NCBI GenBank assembly: GCA_039881145.1
Contig: JAYKKI010000023.1
Coordinates: 6,176,501 to 6,240,500, forward strand
Source of the DNA: Druceiella hillmani
Taxonomy: Eukaryota > Arthropoda > Insecta > Lepidoptera > Hepialidae
Direction: 5' to 3'
Length of the DNA stretch: 64,000 bases
Shown: positions 10,620-22,744 of the stretch, in pieces
Numbering within the stretch: the first letter of the stretch is position 1
How the letters are laid out: every line of letters starts with the position of its first letter
Program-made: the position numbers and the translations under genes
The notes under the pieces: model-generated
What the model saw: only the letters and a program-made list of their open reading frames with translations
What the model was told of the DNA's origin: nothing
Databases searched by the model: none

Positions 10620-12900
10620 TTATTTTATTAAAATTGAAATGAAAACATAATTGTGGCGTACACTCGTCAATAACGATAATTGTGTAAAATACAACTTATC
10701 AACTTTTTCAGTTACACTTGACAGAGTTAATGTAAGTTTACAAACAAATAAAGAAGTAAATGGCTCTTATTGATATATAGCACGATTAATCTTATTCCCA
10801 TCTTGAGATTCATGTCATGTTATGTAATTAATGTGTTTGAGAAAGGCAAATCTGATTACAAATAAGCCATTTTTAAGTAAAATAAAATTCCTGGCATATC
10901 ATAATAATCTCATTTTAATTCTTCTAGATGAGTATTAAATTTACATACGTATAAAATCTCAATTGAAGTAAACGATTTTTTCCATAACAAGTAGGGAGGC
11001 GAGTACTTTCAAATATAATTTTTGATTTTGTTTAGGATTATTTTGTACAGTCTTTACATAAGGAAAAATGGGACACGTACTTTAGTACATAAGAACAGTT
11101 ATGAGCTATTTTACGTTTTTCCATAAAATTCTCATCTAAATTAACATATTTGCATATAATAAATAGATAAAAGATTGATGAATGAAAAATTGTAGTGGTT
11201 ACATAAAGTTATTATTTTCTTACTTATTGCATAATATTTAAAAATGAATAAATATGTATTATATTCTAGCATTATAAAAAAATTCTAGCCTAATAAAAAA
11301 CTTATTAAACACCGCGATGATACACTTAGGCACACTCAAATTTTAGGGTTCATAGCGTTTTCTTCAAATTATTTAAAAAAAGAATATCATATTGCACCAC
11401 GTCATCTTTTGCTTGAGGCGTCTTTTAAGTTAGTCGAGTAACTGCAGATCTTCAAATGTTAAAAAGAAGACACTATTTTCAAACTTAGTATTCCGAGAGT
11501 TTAGTTTAATTAGAATGTAGTCCGCACTGCTGGATTGGAACGAATTTGGCCAAATATCAATGACGAATAACATTGTTCGTCTTCTATTTACCGATGATTT
11601 AAGTAGTTATGGTAGAATCAATAGGCCTTCTTACAATGCCCTGTACCATTTCTCATGTGTACATTTCATGTCTGCTACAGGCAATATTTTGGAATATATC
11701 TACAAAAAAGGAAATACTATTAATCGTGGATGATTGATCAACATTGTACACGCAAGTCAGCCTAGTTTTTTATAGCAATTCAATCTTCATACGAGCTAAA
11801 CCAAGAACAAATGCTTTCAGAATCAAAAAATTGTGTTAAAATAAATTACAAGTAATCTCTCAGCAACTATTTCACACTTGCCCGTACTCTTACAAAGCGC
11901 ATAAATATTTTTTGTGCCAACCAGATTTAAACAAATACATAAATTTAAAATCTTTAAACTTAAATAGTAAAAAACTTAAAACTTAAATATTCTAACAATT
12001 TTAAATTTTTTATACAACTGAATGGAACATAATTTTAATAACTTTTTTTTTTAATATAAGCGTGTACCTTTTAAAATATAAATACTAAAGGAAAGAAAAT
12101 AGACATATTCCTCACGTGCAAATGCTGTGGGAACACTTTTACATTCACCCCTTTATCAAGTTGAGCTTTTATAGACTCTGTGAATTTTAATTAACCCCGC
12201 GGTAATGATTGATTTATTAGCGGGTGTTTATTTAATTAATTTTACCTTTGTTAGTTTTTCCTTGTATTCTGCCTATAATTTAGAATAATATGAATATTTA
12301 CATACAAAAGCGAATGAATAAAGATTGTAATGCGGAGTAATTCATACGAAGAAAAATTAGAATTAAGTTTTTTTGTTTGCATAGTGCAAAGAAAAAAGCC
12401 TAATTCTAATTGTGCCTGCCGAACTGTTTCGAATAATTTGCTAATATTTTTGCGAAAACAAAAGTCATAAATCATTCCATTGGCAATAAAATATATATGC
12501 ATGCATAAATCAATATCTCAATAAACCCAAAGCCGCAGGTATAATAAAGTAACTCAAAGCCGCAGGTGTAATAAAGTATTAGGTTACTAAATATAGATAT
12601 TCCTTCATTAAGCGGTAATATTTTCTTGTATCATATAAAGAGATGGAAATTTACAGCTACAATATATAAATTTCAATTTCTACATAAAGCAGTATTTACT
12701 TTTCCCTAATCAAATTATATGTTAATTGAATCGCACTTTTTAATATTTAAGTATGGTTATAGGTAACATTTGTATAAATGTTAAAATTTTGCGTAAATAT
12801 TTGGGAGAGTATGAAGGTCCTTCTTTAAGTGTTGAACAAAAGGTGTTTGAATATGTAGCGAAATGAACTCCAAATAAATGGGAGTATTAAAATAAACTTA
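9777..12900. other. AT-rich DNA, no gene seen
   Basis: This is long AT-rich sequence with no open frame worth reporting. It contains a pure (AT)19 microsatellite at 10579-10616 and a short direct repeat of AAAGCCGCAGGT at about 12530 and 12557. A slightly less AT-rich stretch at about 11320-11900 has no recognisable coding content. Confidence 0.6.
10579..10616. repeat. (AT)19 microsatellite
   Basis: An uninterrupted AT dinucleotide run of 38 bases. It is likely to be length-variable between individuals. Confidence 0.95.
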
Positions 12901-12904
12901 TTTA

Positions 12905-13190
12905 GTTACTGGCTGTTCCTACGGCTTCGATCGTGTAAAATTCTGAAAAGGAAAAATTATTAGAATTTTTTTCTCATATATTGCTCCAGGGTATAAAATA
13001 TTACCATATTAAATTTTATTAAAATCCGTTCAGCAGATGTTGCGTGATTGATAAACCAAATGGCATACAGATAGATAAAAATTCTAAAATCAGGTCTCCT
13101 GGCTTCTATTGTCATTCTATGCACTAAGTTAATCTCTCTTTTTAAAACATTTTTCACGTACAGAATTCACTGTGTTACAATTTTATTATA
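12905..13190 (+). repeat. Degenerate interspersed repeat, copy 1
   Basis: It opens with ACTGGCTGTTCCTACGGCTTC and carries the block AAATTTTATTAAAATCCG about 100 bases later. It ends near ACAGAATTCACTGTGTTACA. The same order of blocks recurs at 13392-13632 and at 24778-25050. The opening resembles the very common insect repeat that starts GCTGTTGCCCGCGACTTCG and contains ACCAAATTTCATCAAAATC. I recognise the pattern but cannot assign it to a named SINE or LINE tail. Confidence 0.6.
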
Positions 13191-13391
13191 CGTGTAGATA
13201 TTGTTTACGAATATTTATATTATTAGTTATAATTATTAAATATGGAAACTTACAATGATACATTTTACGTTACTATAAAGAGACGATTGGAAGTAAATAA
13301 ATTAAGTAAAAGGTCGTTAAAATATATAACTAGCAACGCCCATCGCAAATGTCAATCCAAGAAGACGATTTTTTATTTATCCATACTGTTT

Positions 13392-13632
13392 ACTAGCTTT
13401 GCCCCACGGTTTCACTTACGTAAAATTTGAAATAAGAAAATTTGTTTTCATGTGTTGCTCTTGGTTATTAACTATCACCACACCAAATTTAATCAAAATC
13501 CGCCTAATACATTTTTAGTTATTGAAGCACAAATTAATAAATAAAATTTAAAAATATGGTTTTCCGGTTCTATTATATTTTTAAACGTTAAATTAGTCAC
13601 TCTTTAAAATATATTTCATGTACAGAATGTTT
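13392..13632 (+). repeat. Degenerate interspersed repeat, copy 2
   Basis: It follows copy 1 in the same orientation, about 490 bp downstream. It begins ACTAGCTTTGCCCCACGG, has CACCAAATTTAATCAAAATC at about 13481-13500, and ends near TTCATGTACAGAATG. Copies 1 and 2 are clearly related but diverged. Confidence 0.6.
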
Positions 13633-13639
13633 TTTTTTA

Positions 13640-14188
13640 AATTTCGTTATAAAAATTACGATGAGAAACAATAGATGAGAGAAACACAATTTGCTTTTAA
13701 TTTACACAAAAATCTACTTTTAAATACTTTCATAAAATTACATTTTACTCTATAAATAATACGATGCTAACTTCTAGCAGAAACTTTATAAGGGTTTAAT
13801 GACCCCGTAATGGAGTACCGACTTGCCTCAAACGAAAAAAAAAATTAATTTGCGAGATTCTGATTAACGAATGCACTGAACTATGGAATCAAAAGTACAA
13901 CTTCTCTACTAAATATTGTTATGTTGAGACTCTCAATATCTGCCGGAGACAGTTCAATAGGAATACTTATTTATGGGGATCAGCTTTGAAAAAGGTCCAG
14001 GTTTCTCAGAAGAGTTTGTAAAGATGAAGTGATAATATCAATGTCCGAAACAGGCGAATTTTATTCGAAGTGGTGATGACATCTTTCCTTCACAGACACA
14101 ATTTGAGAGAGGAAATGCGGCAAATGTCTATCTGTTTAGAGTATGGATGTCAGCAGAGGAATCGATTTACTTCTCCAATTGATTTCCT
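13640..14188. other. AT-rich to moderate-GC DNA, no recognised gene
   Basis: No supported feature is seen. The part at about 13780-14190 is less AT-rich than its surroundings and directly precedes the candidate exon at 14200. It could be intronic. Confidence 0.4.
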
Positions 14189-14199
14189 TTGATTTCCAG

Positions 14200-14336
14200 G
14201 CTGTATAAATTCAAGATTCTAGTAATATTGTTTGGGATATCGGTGACTACAGTGTCAGTAACGTGTATTTCACCTCCAATGTTATTCAGAGCGCTGGCCC
14301 ATGAATACAATCAAATGCAGATTTATAATCTCATAT
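14200..14336 (+). other. Candidate isolated exon, possible membrane segment
   Basis: A pyrimidine-rich tract ending in TTTCCAG lies directly before 14200, and a consensus donor GTAAGT starts at 14337. Between them 137 bases are open in one frame, encoding LYKFKILVILFGISVTTVSV and then ISPPMLFRALAHEYNQMQIY. The first part is hydrophobic enough for a transmembrane helix. I considered an insect chemoreceptor, but no diagnostic motif is present, and no partner exon was found nearby. This may be one exon of a gene with large introns, a pseudo-exon, or chance. Confidence 0.3.
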
Positions 14337-14344
14337 GTAAGTGG

Positions 14345-15599
14345 AGGTTTAATATAAATTTAACTGAAATGTCTATCACGTACTATAATTAGTAATTAAG
14401 TCTGCTATATTAGATTTATACAGATTATCTCACGAGATGAGTACGTTATTATTAGTTAACGACACAATGGATGAGTACGTGAACGGCACAATAGATTGAA
14501 TTGATATTTAAAAATCTCAAGATTAGGTTTTCATAAATATTAAAGTCTTTCTTATGAGCACGTACCCGGTGAATCTAAAAAATACTTCATTTTCAAAGAT
14601 ATATATCTTGATAACACCGGTATAAAGTATATCCTATGATATAATTTTAGCATTTCATTAAAAACAAATCAACTTGTATATTAAGTCTGTTACCGCTCAG
14701 TACCTATATTTATATTTATGGAATAGTAAATTTGAAAATAAAATATAATTTTCGATTTGGAAAAGTTTAAAATTTGTTATCAACTCAGATGTATTTATTG
14801 ATCTTGATTTTAAAAATATTTACATTACGTTGCAGTCCCGGAATTAGTTAGTGATCATACAAAATTTCTGAATATATGGTTTCTTTCTGAATCCCCGAAC
14901 CTCAGTAAAAATAAACTTATGGACAATGGAAAAACATTTGAAGAAAAATACATAATTTATATCAATTCATTAGTTTTGAAGAAAAATATATGTGATTAAT
15001 TTTTATGGTTTCAAGGTGTGGTTAGAAGAATCATAATGAAAAAAGAATTAGAATCCTTATAAGATCACTCATGTGTCTGTCCATCTGTTTACCGTGTGTG
15101 TTCTACTTAAAAACCGTTTGACGTAGAAAATTTAAATTCGACATGGTGATAAAGTTTTAAGTTACTACACACTTAAAAATATTTTTACAAAAATTTTAGT
15201 ACGAAGAAATGAATATATACAAAAAAAAGGTATTTTCATGTACAGTGTGGGACATGAAATTAGAAATACTGCGTTAACTTACATGTTTATTTGGACGTAT
15301 GTTTTTACGGAACCCTCCTAGCAAGTACTCCTCATATTTAACAAGTTCCTTATTGTTTTATATTACCGGAACGAATTATCGGAACGATCTTTACAAAGTA
15401 GTATAAATTGTACATAACTTACCAGTCATGTCATAAACTAGGTTTTATCCAGAAAATAAAAAAACATATGAAATAGCTTTTCAAAAAACGCTATTAATAC
15501 GGTGTTAATAGTAATATAATGAATATCAACCTCAGGTAATAAATAATTCTGAAAAATTGTAGTATTACCTTATTCTGGAATAATCTTCCTGACATGAAT
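14345..15599. other. AT-rich DNA, no gene seen
   Basis: No coding or RNA feature is supported. Degenerate fragments resembling dispersed repeats may be present near 15010-15170, but they are too weak to define. Confidence 0.5.
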
Positions 15600-15787
15600 C
15601 TACAACTTGATGACTAAGCTGAAATTCTTCCCACTGCAACGGAAGGTGGCTCAGAAAAGTATGATACTAAAAGCAGACAAATTGCTGGAAGGCCCCAATT
15701 CTTATATTCTAATTAGCCTACTGCCAATCCCTTTGAAGATGTACGAGTCACTACTAATGACACGCATACTATTAGAATGCGTATCAT
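15600..15787 (+). pseudogene. Older LINE reverse transcriptase pseudogene, 5' piece
   Basis: The translation contains PNSYILISLLPIPLKMYESL and LLMTRILLE. This corresponds to the LINE reverse transcriptase block usually read as PSSYRPISLLP followed by a K-x-E-K-L segment. It is on the plus strand, opposite to the LINE that interrupts it. The piece stops at the insertion point and resumes at 19009 in another frame. It is a decayed relic of a different jockey-like family. Confidence 0.7.
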
Positions 15788-15801
15788 AAGTGTATCGTAA
15801 T
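15788..15801 (+). repeat. Target-site duplication, left copy (14 bp)
   Basis: AAGTGTATCGTAAT occurs here, directly beside the poly(A)/poly(T) tail of LINE copy 2, and again at 18995-19008 beside its truncated 5' end. It is the direct repeat made by target-primed reverse transcription. Because the tail is a T run on this strand, the last T could belong to either element or target. Confidence 0.93.
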
Positions 15802-15909
15802 TTTTTTTTTTTCTGTTTGTATCCTGCGATCAGTCATTAGAACTATAAGCAGGTAGGTTGTGGTATGTATCTTGTTTGGGCGAATATAGGGCCAGTGCCC
15901 TTAATCGCT

Positions 15910-18525
15910 CTAATTATGAAGCACGTCAGCTCTCTTGAGTCTCTTTATCGAGTTGGGCTGCAACAGCATGTGCGAAAGTGGGTTAGGATGGAATGTCAGA
16001 CGATCTTTGTATGTGGCTGTGTAGCGTTTTGCTTCGTCTACGATGGTTGAAATTTGTAGGTATTCGTGGATTTCCGAATTGCGGGAGTACCATGGTGCAC
16101 CTGATATGACCCTAAGTATATTTTTTTGGGCTCTTTGTAGGCACAGTATGTTCGAATTACTGGCCGATGACCACAGTTGAATCCCATATGTCCAAATGGG
16201 TTTTATTACAGTACACTCTTAGTTTGTTGCTTAGGGATAGTGCTGACTGTCTTCCTAGAAGCCATAGCAAATTTCTAAATCAAAAATTGATTTCGTTACG
16301 CTTATTTTTGATGTGGTCATTCCATGTCATCCTTCGATCCAGATGAAACCCCAGGTATTTGACGCAGGACGATTGCGGTAAGGTGTTGGTACCTAAGTTG
16401 ACTGCAGGACAAGTTGCACGTCTCAGAGTGAACGTGATGTGGTGAGATTTTTGGGCACTAGCTCTTATACGCCATTTGTTCAACCATTTATTTGTGTCAT
16501 CGAGTTGTGCCTGCAGCAATTTACTTGCATCTTCTAGATTGCTATTACATGCGAGAAATGCAGCATCGTCAGAATAGGTTGCTACTGTAATATTAGGTGT
16601 CTGGGGTAAGTCATTCGTGAAGATGTTGTAAAGCACCGGACCGAGTACCGATCCCTGGGGTACTCCTGCGTGGCAACTATACAAGGAAGACCTGGCGTCA
16701 CGGTGTTTTACTCGAAACATTCTGTCTCTAAGGTAAGAAGCCATCAAGGGGTAGAAAGAGTGTGGAAGTGCTTGCTTTATTTTGCATAGTAACCCTTTGT
16801 GCCAGACCCGATCGAATGCCTGTTGGATATCCAGGAAAGCAGCAGACCAATATTCTTTCCTTTCCAAACAGTCTCGTATAGTACGGTAGACTCTGTGTAC
16901 TTGTTCTAGGGTCGAATGTTGCTTGCGAAACCCGAACTGATGATCTGGTATGACGTGATTGATATCTAGGTATGCATGTATCCTAGTAAGGATTATTTTT
17001 TCCCACAATTTGCTTAGAACTGGAGTTAAGCTGACAGGACGGTGTGAGGATGCATCGTTGACTGGTTTACCGGGTTTATGGATCATAACTACCTCGGATA
17101 TTTTCCAAATAGCAGGGACATGTTTTGTTCTGAAGGTTGCATTAACGAGGGTTACCAGGAAGACAATACATTTTCTAGGAAGCTCTTTGAGTACCTTCGG
17201 GGTGATCAGGTCAAATCCTGGAGCTTTCTTCGAGTCCAAGCTGGCTATTTCTTGGGACAGCTCCTTTGGGGAAGTAGGTCTTATCGGCAGACACAGCTGC
17301 AGGTCCTGATTTAGGATCAGATCTATTTCAGGGTCCTCAGGGTTGTCAGATCCGTTAGGTTTGAAGACATTAGCAAGATGACTGGCGAAGGTCTCAGCTT
17401 TTTCTGGGTCTGTCCGTGCCCATGTATTGCCATTCCAGATTGGCGGTGAACATTGTTGGGGCTGTGGCATATTCCTGGTAGCTTTCCATAAAGAATGGGT
17501 CCCATGGCCATTGGGTGACATCTTTTCCAGTCTTTGTTTAACTGCAGCGTTAGTGACATCAGCAAGAAGAATCTTTAGCTCTTTTATTGCTTTGTTCAGT
17601 CGCGTTTTGTCTTCGCTGTTACGGGAAAGTTGCCAAACTCTACGAAGGCGGCGTTTTTCATAAATTTTTTGACGGATTTCAAACGGGAGCGGTGTATTCG
17701 CAAATGAATGCTTCAGTGTGGGTGTGCTTGTCCACGCTTCCACTTGGATCAGGTTTGTAATGTATAGACATGCATCGTCTACATCTTCAGCAGTTTTTAA
17801 CGGAAGTTTGAGAGTGATATTTTCGTCGAGATATTCTCGGAAACCATTCCAATCGGTTTTAGCGTTAGTTAGATAGAAGCTATGGGTATCACGGGGTATT
17901 GCAATAGGGCTTACAGTAAGAAGTATTGATGTGTGATCAGAAGATCCATCTAGGTTTGACTCGATTAGGAGATTTTGATGACAAATGCCTTTTGTGATAA
18001 AAAAGTCTATAAGATCAGGAGTTCTCTCGGAATCTGTAGGCCAATATGTAGGTTCTCCGGTTGAAATGGTCGCTAGATTGTTGATCTCAGTACTACATTT
18101 TAACTCTCTTTGTTCCAATCCCCACCGGCTATGAATCGGTTTCCTAAAGCTTTGAAAAACTCCGTAAACATATTCTCCTTAATGGTGTGACGCGGTGGAC
18201 AGTATATTGCTGAGAGGATGAGGGGTCCCGCACGATCATCGATCCGTACAGTTGTAGCTTGCAGGTACTTGGTTTCCCAAAACTCGAGTAGGCAATGCTT
18301 AATGTTCTCCTTAATTACTATTGCCGCACCACCATGAGCTTCCCCTTCGGGGTGTGAAGTTGTGTAAACGCAGAATCCACGAATGCATATGCGTGATCTT
18401 GATGTAGTGTGAGATTCTGATATAAGGCAGGCGTCAAGCTTATTGGTTCTCAAAAACATCTCAAGTTCTTTAGTGTTGGGAGCAAGTTCGTTTATATTCC
18501 ACGTGGCGATGTGTAGAGAAGTCAT
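15910..18525 (-). pseudogene. LINE copy 2 ORF2, endonuclease and reverse transcriptase, disrupted
   Basis: It starts at 18525 with MTSLHIATWNINELAPNTKE (endonuclease). A deletion of about 44 bp near 18112 removes the segment after GGDWN and shifts the frame. The rest (18118-16280) is a 612-residue open frame with the end of the endonuclease and the full reverse transcriptase core: KAPGFD, FLDIQQAFDRVWH, GVPQGSVLGPVLY and YSDDAAFL. The usual YADD is YSDD here, a position that varies between reverse transcriptases. The frame ends at the same in-frame TGA as in copy 1 (about 16282-16280). The C-terminal region beyond it is further shifted by a 5-bp deletion near 16209. The core looks better preserved than in copy 1, but no intact protein can be made. 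Confidence 0.85.
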
Positions 18526-18993
18526 TTTGTCAGATTAGATGTCAGGGTAGTTATAAGTCCCAGTAGGGAGCCTATTTGTTGAATTAAGGGATCCATTTTC
18601 TCACTTTGTTTGGCAAGTATATCTTCTAATTTATTAGATTGTTGGTGAGTAGATTGCTGTGTTGTTGGTTGCCTACCTTTGGAAATATCGGCATAAGATG
18701 TTTTGTGGGTGTTACTATGACCCTTAGTGTCAAAGTTGGTGGTAGTTGGTATTTTGATAACAGGTGTTTGAGAGGGTAGTCTAGCGCGAGAGGCGAGATT
18801 CTTGGTCCTTCGAGCTAGTATTTCTTTGTATATTTGGCATCCTTTATAATTAGCAGGGTGGTCGCAGCAGCATAAAGCACACTTGGCTGGAGTTGTCCTA
18901 TTCTTTTTGCACTCTGTGGTTTTATGGTCTTCACCGCATTTCACGCATCTAAATGGTTTCATGCAGTTATTTTTGGTATGACCATATTGTTGA
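18522..18993 (-). pseudogene. LINE copy 2 ORF1, 3' fragment
   Basis: This is the C-terminal third of the gag-like protein. It begins inside zinc knuckle 1 because of the 5' truncation, and keeps knuckle 2 (CVKCGEDHKTTEC) and knuckle 3 (CALCCCDHPANYKGC) plus the Gln-rich tail. The first Met in this fragment (18962) matches Met307 of copy 1, so it is not a true start. The stop overlaps the ORF2 start by ATGA, as in copy 1. No promoter or 5' UTR remains. Confidence 0.85.
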
Positions 18994-18994
18994 A

Positions 18995-19008
18995 AAGTGT
19001 ATCGTAAT
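18995..19008 (+). repeat. Target-site duplication, right copy (14 bp)
   Basis: A perfect repeat of the sequence at 15788-15801, placed directly after the truncated 5' end of LINE copy 2. Confidence 0.93.
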
Positions 19009-20080
19009 AATTAAGGCAAAGCATCCATCAGCATCAGACCATCAGTTTGGATTTCGCCATAAACACGCTACTATAGAATAAGCTCACAGACATTTTAACA
19101 AAATAGTGCACTCATTCAAAACAAAGAATTACTGTGCAATCATATTCCTCGATATATCGCAATCATTTGATAAGTTATGGGACGAGGGTCTCCTGTACAA
19201 AGTCAGGGTAATCATACTTCATCACTCGTATGCTATGATCAAAGCCTTTTTGACAAATCGCCAGTTCATGGTCCAAAGCGGTAACGCTATAACAAAATTT
19301 TACCCAGTAGCTTCCGGGGTCCCTCAGGGAATCGTGACTGGCCCTATACCTACTCTATTTCCTTTATACCTTGAACTTGCCCGTGAAAACTTCAGTTGTC
19401 ACTCGAATATTTGCTGACAACACTGCTATTCTTACCAGCCAAAGCGAGTAAGAAGCGGCATCCAAAATGCTTCAAAAATCTAGATGCCTGGCTAGACGCT
19501 AAAGTAATTAAACAAAGTCTATAAATGTAATATTGTTTTCTTCCAGTATATCTTAACCAAGTCTAAATACCACAGGCAGATCAGATGCGATATCTGAACA
19601 TACATCTGGATAAACGGCTGACTGGCAAAAACATATATTTACGAAGACACATATTACGTTACAACTAAAACATATATTTACGTTACAATTAAGAAAAATG
19701 TACTGATTCACTGAGAGACAATTCTAATGGTCATTAGAAAACAAGCTACTTGTGTACATAACTCTTCTAAAATCAGTGTGAACTTACGGAATTCAGCTGT
19801 GGCGAACTGCGTCCCACTCAAACATAGAAATCGTGCAAAAGTTCCGAAATAAAATACTAGAATTATTTCATAACAGAGGTCCTATGTTTTGTGACCAATG
19901 AGCAACTGCATAAAGACCTAAAATACCTCCAGTGAGGGAAGTAATAATCAAACATACCAAATTGTTCAGAGACAGAATCGCTGATGGACGATCACCTGTC
20001 AAATCGCAGACTAAAACGAAAAATACCCCAAGATGCACTAAAATAGAATAATGTTAGGTTACAAGATATCACTGTGAATG
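19009..20080 (+). pseudogene. Older LINE reverse transcriptase pseudogene, 3' piece
   Basis: This continues the relic begun at 15600. Motifs in order are DHQFGFRHKHATIE (about 19035-19080), FLDISQSFDKLWDEGLLYK (about 19147-19203), SGVPQGIVTGP (about 19312-19345) and, in a shifted frame, RIFADNTAIL near 19405-19435, where the catalytic FADD/YADD has become FADN. A C-terminal YGIQLWRTASHSNIE block is visible near 19785-19830. Family members keep a similar order. Several stops and frameshifts are present. One open segment of 103 codons (19106-19417) is the best preserved part. It belongs to a different LINE family from copies 1 and 2. Confidence 0.75.
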
Positions 20081-22585
20081 AAAAGACAAAAAAAGACTGT
20101 AACATGGTATTTCCTTAACTATTTAAATTTATCTATTTATGTTTAAAAATATTGGGCACGTTTGTTGATTTTTGTGAGTGAATAATTATAAATTTTAAAT
20201 TCTAAATTCATAAATTTTACTTTTTTTCAAGCACCAAATCTAAAATTGCAATTCGAGAATAGTATGTGAGAGTAATGAACTTATCCTGAAGGTGAATTTT
20301 TTCATGGATGACTATTAGTCTTTCAAGAACTATTTGCAATGATTTTTTTATGTACATACAGATAATTTAAAAGAAAATAGTTAATGAGAAGAAAAAAAAT
20401 ATATCTCTTTATGTTTCTCAGTTAGTTTGGCATTTTACTTCATTTGTATAAAGCTTTAAGTTTAGTGAAGGAAGTTATGGGTTCGTACCTCAAAAGAAAT
20501 AAAAATAAACATGCTAAATATGAGTAAAATTAACGCTGTGGGGATTATTAAACTACAGGTATGTAACTGCGTTTTGTAACTTAGCAACTATATTTATTTT
20601 TGACACATTTGTATAAAAAAATTTAAGCTGTTCTGGAAAGGACAGAGTTATAATCCATCGAATGAATGAAATATCGATAAAATGAATCATAAGTCTTGGT
20701 GGTATAAATAAATTTCAATCGACAAGTAATATCAGCTATTTACTTCGTTTAGAAAAATTAAAATATATCAAAATCCTTTCGGAAATTGTACCTTTATTTC
20801 ATTATCCTAATTAAATACTGAAACAAATTAGTTAAAACTTTTCACTTAATTGGGGAAATAATTTTTATTTAAATCCAACACAGTTCAACTTTGCAAAAAT
20901 TAATTTAAGTGAACTCATTCTTTTCTAAAAATTTATCTCTAAAATACAAATACTCAAAAATATAAATGAAAATAACAATTTTTCAACTTCAAATAAAACA
21001 TCCGACGAACGAAGGAATGTTTCTTCACAACCATCAAATTCAAACCATAAATTCAGTAACTGTTTATAATTTTGACTGTTCCTGGAAATAATATAAACTT
21101 GAAGAACCACGCTACCTATGTCAGAAGGGAGAAGGAAAACAAGACATAAGTGAGCGAGCTATTTATTGAATGTCACAATTTATTCTTCGCAATTGATAAA
21201 ATTCATTTCAAGTCGAAAGTTTCGGGAGAGAGCGAGGACGCCATGAAACTCCCCGTCTAAGTAAAGATAGAATATTGATAGTCGAAAGTTTTCCCACTGA
21301 ATACACAAAAGCGGCCGGGATCGTGGTAAGAATGCTGGCAAGAGGTTTCTCTCGGAAATTATAACCGCGCATGTTTGATATTTAAGGTAAATGACAAGTT
21401 CTTTTAATAACCCAATGTAAGAAAAAATTATGGTTAACCGTGGAGCAGTAAGAAATTTGTGAATATTTAATTAAACTTCATCTACATAAAAAATGATATT
21501 AATAATGCTGGTACTACTTATTTAATGAAGTCATTGCAAAACGTTTAAAATAAGATATTGTTAGTACTAATGCTAAGTAGCTGATAGAGACAGCAAAATA
21601 TTCAAATGCTGGATAAAAGTTTCCATTTTCCTGGTTTGAAAATGTACAGTGGATTTTAGAGTCCCAAACAAATGACAGAAACGGAATTACTGCAATTTTG
21701 CCTTAACCATCTATCCATTAGTTTATTACAGAATAATGCCGTTGTTGAAACAACATATTTAAATTTCGTGAACAAATAATAATAAAGAAAATTTTTATTT
21801 CACTTTTCTTGAAGTACCTCTCGAAATGTCGAACTTTGGGATGAATTAATTTTTTCCACGGACCCATCAAATTAGTTGTCACAGAAAAGATTTTTTAAAT
21901 AAAATGAAATGAAACATGCTCAGTAATGTTTTTGATGCGATGTCTTTCCCAAAATGATCTCTAATCGTCTTGCAGTGGATTCTTCGCTCTGACTTTTACC
22001 CATGCATATGAATATTCAATAAACATTGCAATATTTTGGTGAAATTGTCTTAACCAATTATAGAAACAGAGGCCGCCAAGTTATCTATCTTACGACTATC
22101 AAATATATACTAAATAATATTTATGTTGTGAAAAATTATGAGTACATAAATGACTTAAAAATAATATTATACAGATGTCGCTACCAGTAATAAAAATTAA
22201 TGTAATTAAGGTATTCTTCAGATCGAATAAATGACAGCAGCTATGAGAAGGAAATACATTTAAAAAGAAATATAATTTTTATGTTATGTATGTATATACA
22301 TATTTATTATTATGAAAAAAACGTTTTGTTAATTGATAATTTCGATTAAATTTGTTATCGATTTTTATTCAAATTAATAATACATTCAGAGTCTTAACAC
22401 AGGTATAACATTTATATATCCATATCTGTTTAAGACAACTACGCAGTACTAGTTATATGCGCAATTAACAGGTTTATTTAAAAAATCTGACAGTGCTTTC
22501 CCAAAAATTTACAAATTCTCCCATTTTATCGTAATTCTGATTGATGACATCAATTTATCATAATGTAATATGTAGTGATGGGTAA
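20081..22585. other. AT-rich DNA, no recognised gene
   Basis: The sequence is mostly AT-rich. A GC-richer island at about 21120-21400 includes CGGCCGGGATCG and looks different from its surroundings, but has no recognisable coding frame or RNA. Nothing else is supported. Confidence 0.5.
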
Positions 22586-22589
22586 AAAA

Positions 22590-22742
22590 TTTCTCCTTTA
22601 TATTATGTCGTGTCATAATTAAATTTGAAATTTTATAAAGAGGAAAATAAAAATAATTATATGCCCCGAGCGAGATTCGAGCACGTTTTCTTTTTGACGA
22701 TTTAAACCCGGAGTGTAACGCTACCAAGCGAGTTTATTACTT
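22590..22742 (-). repeat. Candidate tRNA-derived SINE
   Basis: On the minus strand, starting near 22742, the sequence CTCGCTTGGTAGCGTTACAC resembles a tRNA D-arm (A box). About 45 bases later GTGCTCGAATCTCGC resembles a T-arm (B box), followed by an AT-rich body. This is the layout of a tRNA-headed SINE. No clear tail or flanking duplication was found, and it does not fold into a full tRNA. Confidence 0.5.
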
Positions 22743-22744
22743 AA

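Larger units (their letters stand above)
15801..18994 (-). mobile_element. Jockey-clade LINE, copy 2, 5'-truncated, nested in an older LINE
   Basis: This copy is nearly identical to copy 1 (4969-9421) from the poly(A) tail to within the first zinc knuckle of ORF1. It ends abruptly at about 18993, where copy 1 continues. It is flanked by perfect 14-bp duplications (15788-15801 and 18995-19008). Incomplete reverse transcription explains the 5' truncation. It interrupts a plus-strand reverse-transcriptase pseudogene. Relative to copy 1 it has its own lesions: about 44 bp missing in the endonuclease region and 5 bp missing near 16209. Confidence 0.93.
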
